Below, piece after piece: positions 7,765 to 9,488 of a stretch of DNA of 9,488 bases (the stretch's first letter is position 1; each line of letters begins with the position of its first letter). The stretch comes from Clostridiaceae bacterium. GTDB lineage: Bacteria; Bacillota; Clostridia; Oscillospirales; QAMX01. The notes below the pieces were generated by a model, which saw nothing but the letters and a program-made list of their open reading frames with translations, ran no database searches and was not told the origin of the DNA. A program made the translations under genes and the position numbers. The DNA is taken from the NCBI GenBank assembly GCA_016297585.1, contig JAEDGJ010000090.1:1-9488 (forward strand). The letters run 5' to 3'.

Positions 7765-7810
7765 GGAGCGCACACCTCTTTTTCATAAAAGTAGGCTTAT
7801 TGTGCGCTCC
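7765..7810 (-). promoter_or_regulatory. Leader hairpin that can bury the ribosome binding site of the nucleotidyltransferase
   Basis: On the minus strand, GGAGCGCACA (7810-7801) pairs perfectly over 10 bases with TGTGCGCTCC (7774-7765). Between the arms, after a 5-base bulge ATAAG, CCT-A-CTTTT pairs with AAAAGAGG around the loop ATGA: 8 pairs with one bulged A. The AAGAGGT Shine-Dalgarno sequence sits on the 3' side of that inner stem. The ATG at 7761 begins 3 bases after the structure. No U-tract follows on either strand, so it is not a normal intrinsic terminator. It could control translation, be a protein-binding palindrome, or be an RNA processing site. Confidence 0.6.
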
Positions 7811-7845
7811 GTATGCGAAAGATAAACAGGGAAATGCCGCCTTTT

Positions 7846-8511
7846 TCAGCGCAGCAGCGAACGCAGGAGCAGTTTCCAGCTCACAGAGGCCTCAAAAAAG
7901 CGGGAAATGCCGTCCGCGACGGCGTCCGCGAGCGCCTCGCGGTTTCCGGTCAGGAACGCCGCGCCCTCGGGCGAGTCGTGGAAGTCGAGCTCCACCAGCA
8001 CGCAGGGGGAGGCGGTGTCCGTCACCTCGGAGAGCGTATCCGTGTATTTGATGCCGCGATCCTCCGTCGGCGTCGCGGCGCTGACGGATTCGTACAGACA
8101 GGACGCAAGACGGAGACTCCGGTAGTCATGGCGGCGCACATAGACCTCGCAGCCGCGCACGCCGCGGTTTTCGCCGCTCACGGCGTTGGTATGCAGCGCC
8201 GCATGGACCGACGGGGCGAGCGCATTCGACGCGTCGACGGCTTCGCGGAAGGTTTTGTCGGGATCGCTGCGGTACACGGTGAAGCCGCGCGCCTCGAGCC
8301 TTGCCTGCACGAGATCGGCAAGCAGGTTCATGTTTTCCCGTTCGGTGGTCACGCCGTCGGCGTAGAGATTCGCGCCCTGCGTCGAGGGGCTTAAGAATAC
8401 GACGCGCGCTCCGGGGTCGGACAGCCGCAGGCAGACGGCGAAAACCGCGGCTGCGGCGGTGAAAACGAACGCGCAAAGGACGATCAGCAGGATTTTAACC
8501 GGTTTTTTCAT
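7846..8511 (-). CDS. Membrane-anchored N-acetylmuramoyl-L-alanine amidase-like protein (amidase_3 fold)
   Basis: A 221-residue protein with a basic N-terminus and one hydrophobic segment (about residues 7-28), either a signal peptide or membrane anchor, so the rest should lie outside the cytoplasm. The body resembles amidase_3 enzymes that cut the MurNAc-L-Ala bond of peptidoglycan. Where the family usually has DPGHGG this protein has SPSTQ (41-45), with Gln45 in place of the first zinc-binding His. TTERENMNLLADLV (55-68) carries the expected Glu (57 or 59), ALHTNA (105-110) carries His107, and VELDFHD (173-179) carries the probable catalytic Glu174. I recall related Clostridia proteins with the same SPSxQ start, so this may be a subfamily trait. 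The start codon overlaps the stop of the upstream FAD gene (ATGA, 8508-8511) and has only a weak ribosome binding site, which suggests translational coupling. The length and anchor recall sporulation amidase CwlD, but orthology is not shown. Confidence 0.8.
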   Translation of the reverse strand: MKKPVKILLIVLCAFVFTAAAAVFAVCLRLSDPGARVVFLSPSTQGANLYADGVTTERENMNLLADLVQARLEARGFTVYRSDPDKTFREAVDASNALAPSVHAALHTNAVSGENRGVRGCEVYVRRHDYRSLRLASCLYESVSAATPTEDRGIKYTDTLSEVTDTASPCVLVELDFHDSPEGAAFLTGNREALADAVADGISRFFEASVSWKLLLRSLLR

Positions 8512-9488
8512 GCCGTATACCCATTGGATTTCAAAAGGACCGCTTCCGCCGCGCGGATGCCGTCGACGGCGGCGCTGAGGATGCCGCCCGCGTATCCCGC
8601 GCCCTCGCCGCAGGGGAAAAGCCCCGCAAGCGAGACGCTCTCGCCGGTTTCGCCGCGCGTGATGCGCACGGGAGAGGAGCTGCGCGTCTCCGGCGCCGTC
8701 AGAACGGCGTCCGGCAGCGCAAAGCCGTGCAGGCGGCGGTCAAACGCCGCAAAGCCCGCGGCAAGACCGTCGCGGACATAGGGAGGAAGCAGCGACGCGA
8801 GGTCGCGCGGAACGACGCCCGGCAGATAGGAGGGACGCACGGCGCCGAAGCCGGAGGGCGCGGTCCCGGAGAGGAAGCTTGAGAGCGTCTGCGCCGGCGC
8901 GCGGTAATCGCCGGAGAACGCCGCGCGCTCGATGCGCCGCTGGAACTCGACGCCGGACAGGGGATCGCGGGACGGAAAGTCCGACGGCGTGACCGAGACC
9001 AGCACGGCAGCGTTTGCGTTTTCCCCGTCGCGCGCGTAGACGCTCATGCCGTTTGTGACGATCGTGTTTTCCTCGGACGCCGCGGCGACGACTGTGCCGC
9101 CGGGGCACATGCAGAAGGTATAGACGCCCCGTCCGTTCGGAAGATGCGCCGAGAGCCGGTAATCGGCGGCGCCGAGCGCCGGATGTCCGGCAAACGCCCC
9201 GTACTGCGCCTCGTCGATCAGCCGCTGCGGATGCTCGACGCGCACGCCGACGGAGAAGGGCTTCGGCGCAAGCTCGACGCCGAGCCCGCGCAGCATCGCA
9301 AAGGTATCGCGCGCGCTGTGTCCGGGCGCCAGTACGACGGCGTCCGTGCAGAGCTCGGTCTGCGTGCCCTCGTGCTCCAGCACGGTCGCGCCGTCAATGA
9401 GCACGTCATAGCGATAGTCGACGCCCTCGCTGACGAACACCGCGCGCTCGCCCGGCTGAAGCGCATAGTCCAACCGCGTGCGGTATTC
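8508..9488 (-). CDS. COG2509-type FAD-dependent dehydrogenase (5' end beyond right edge)
   Basis: The last 326 codons of a larger gene; the frame stays open to the right edge, so the TTG at 9471-9473 is not its start. It matches the C-terminal part of the conserved but poorly characterised COG2509 FAD-dependent dehydrogenases, which I recall as about 530 residues long. Counting from the first visible residue: VVLAPGHSARDTF (about 51-63), FCMCPGGTVVAAASE (125-139), a SSSPVRITRGETG stretch (about 270-282) and the C-terminal FAD-contact motif GEGAGYAGGILSAAVDGIR (294-312). The N-terminal dinucleotide-binding GxGxxG motif should lie outside the window. The protein looks cytoplasmic; its substrate and role are unknown. 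Its stop codon overlaps the start of the amidase gene, so the two are very likely one transcript. Confidence 0.93.
   Translation of the reverse strand, partial: EYRTRLDYALQPGERAVFVSEGVDYRYDVLIDGATVLEHEGTQTELCTDAVVLAPGHSARDTFAMLRGLGVELAPKPFSVGVRVEHPQRLIDEAQYGAFAGHPALGAADYRLSAHLPNGRGVYTFCMCPGGTVVAAASEENTIVTNGMSVYARDGENANAAVLVSVTPSDFPSRDPLSGVEFQRRIERAAFSGDYRAPAQTLSSFLSGTAPSGFGAVRPSYLPGVVPRDLASLLPPYVRDGLAAGFAAFDRRLHGFALPDAVLTAPETRSSSPVRITRGETGESVSLAGLFPCGEGAGYAGGILSAAVDGIRAAEAVLLKSNGYTA

Noticed and set aside
7762..7773. GTG at 7773 as the start of the nucleotidyltransferase
   Set aside because: The ribosome binding site directly abuts this codon, and family members start at the MKAVILAGG equivalent, four codons later.
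5845..7788. A 647-residue open frame on the plus strand opposite the nucleotidyltransferase
   Set aside because: It is a low-complexity Arg/Gly/Ala-rich product antisense to a recognised gene, caused by GC-biased third positions.
7765..7810. The hairpin before the nucleotidyltransferase as an intrinsic terminator
   Set aside because: No run of T follows the stem on either strand.
9471..9473. TTG at 9471-9473 as the start of the FAD gene
   Set aside because: The frame continues in codons through the right edge, and the visible part lacks the N-terminal FAD-binding domain of the family.

Overview
The window reads as chromosome from a high-GC, endospore-forming member of the Clostridia, perhaps Oscillospiraceae-like. 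The lineage is an inference. It rests on a YpeB spore-germination protein, a Gram-positive RNase J, a COG2509-type FAD protein, strong AGGAGG-type ribosome binding sites and a strongly G/C-biased third codon position. Nothing in the window is phage-like, plasmid-like, an IS element, a CRISPR array, a tRNA or an rRNA. It is densely packed, ordinary chromosome with a few odd details.

Left block (1-2368, minus strand): a promoter with near-consensus boxes drives a Gfo/Idh/MocA-fold protein that resembles NAD-dependent GH109 glycosidases. It is followed 54 bases later by an M20-family amidohydrolase that runs off the left edge. Together they look like a small catabolic operon, possibly for an N-acylated sugar or amide; the substrate is unknown.

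Middle (2554-3873, plus strand): ypeB, transcribed divergently from the left block, with no sleB beside it. It converges on rnj (RNase J), and a symmetrical intrinsic terminator at 3880-3915 separates the two.

Right block (3917-9488, all minus strand), read from right to left: a COG2509 FAD-dependent protein (5' end outside the window); a membrane-anchored amidase_3-like protein whose start codon overlaps the previous stop (ATGA); a sugar-phosphate nucleotidyltransferase fused to a hexapeptide domain and a shrunken, apparently dead phosphomannomutase-like domain; then rnj. The gaps are 0, 84 and 65 bases, so co-transcription is plausible but not shown.

The most unusual items are these. The nucleotidyltransferase leader can fold into a long hairpin that buries its Shine-Dalgarno sequence. 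The mutase half of the same protein has lost its catalytic loops. The amidase has Gln where the first zinc-binding His is expected. A terminator-like hairpin in the rnj leader points the wrong way. I did not find a clearly new multi-gene system.
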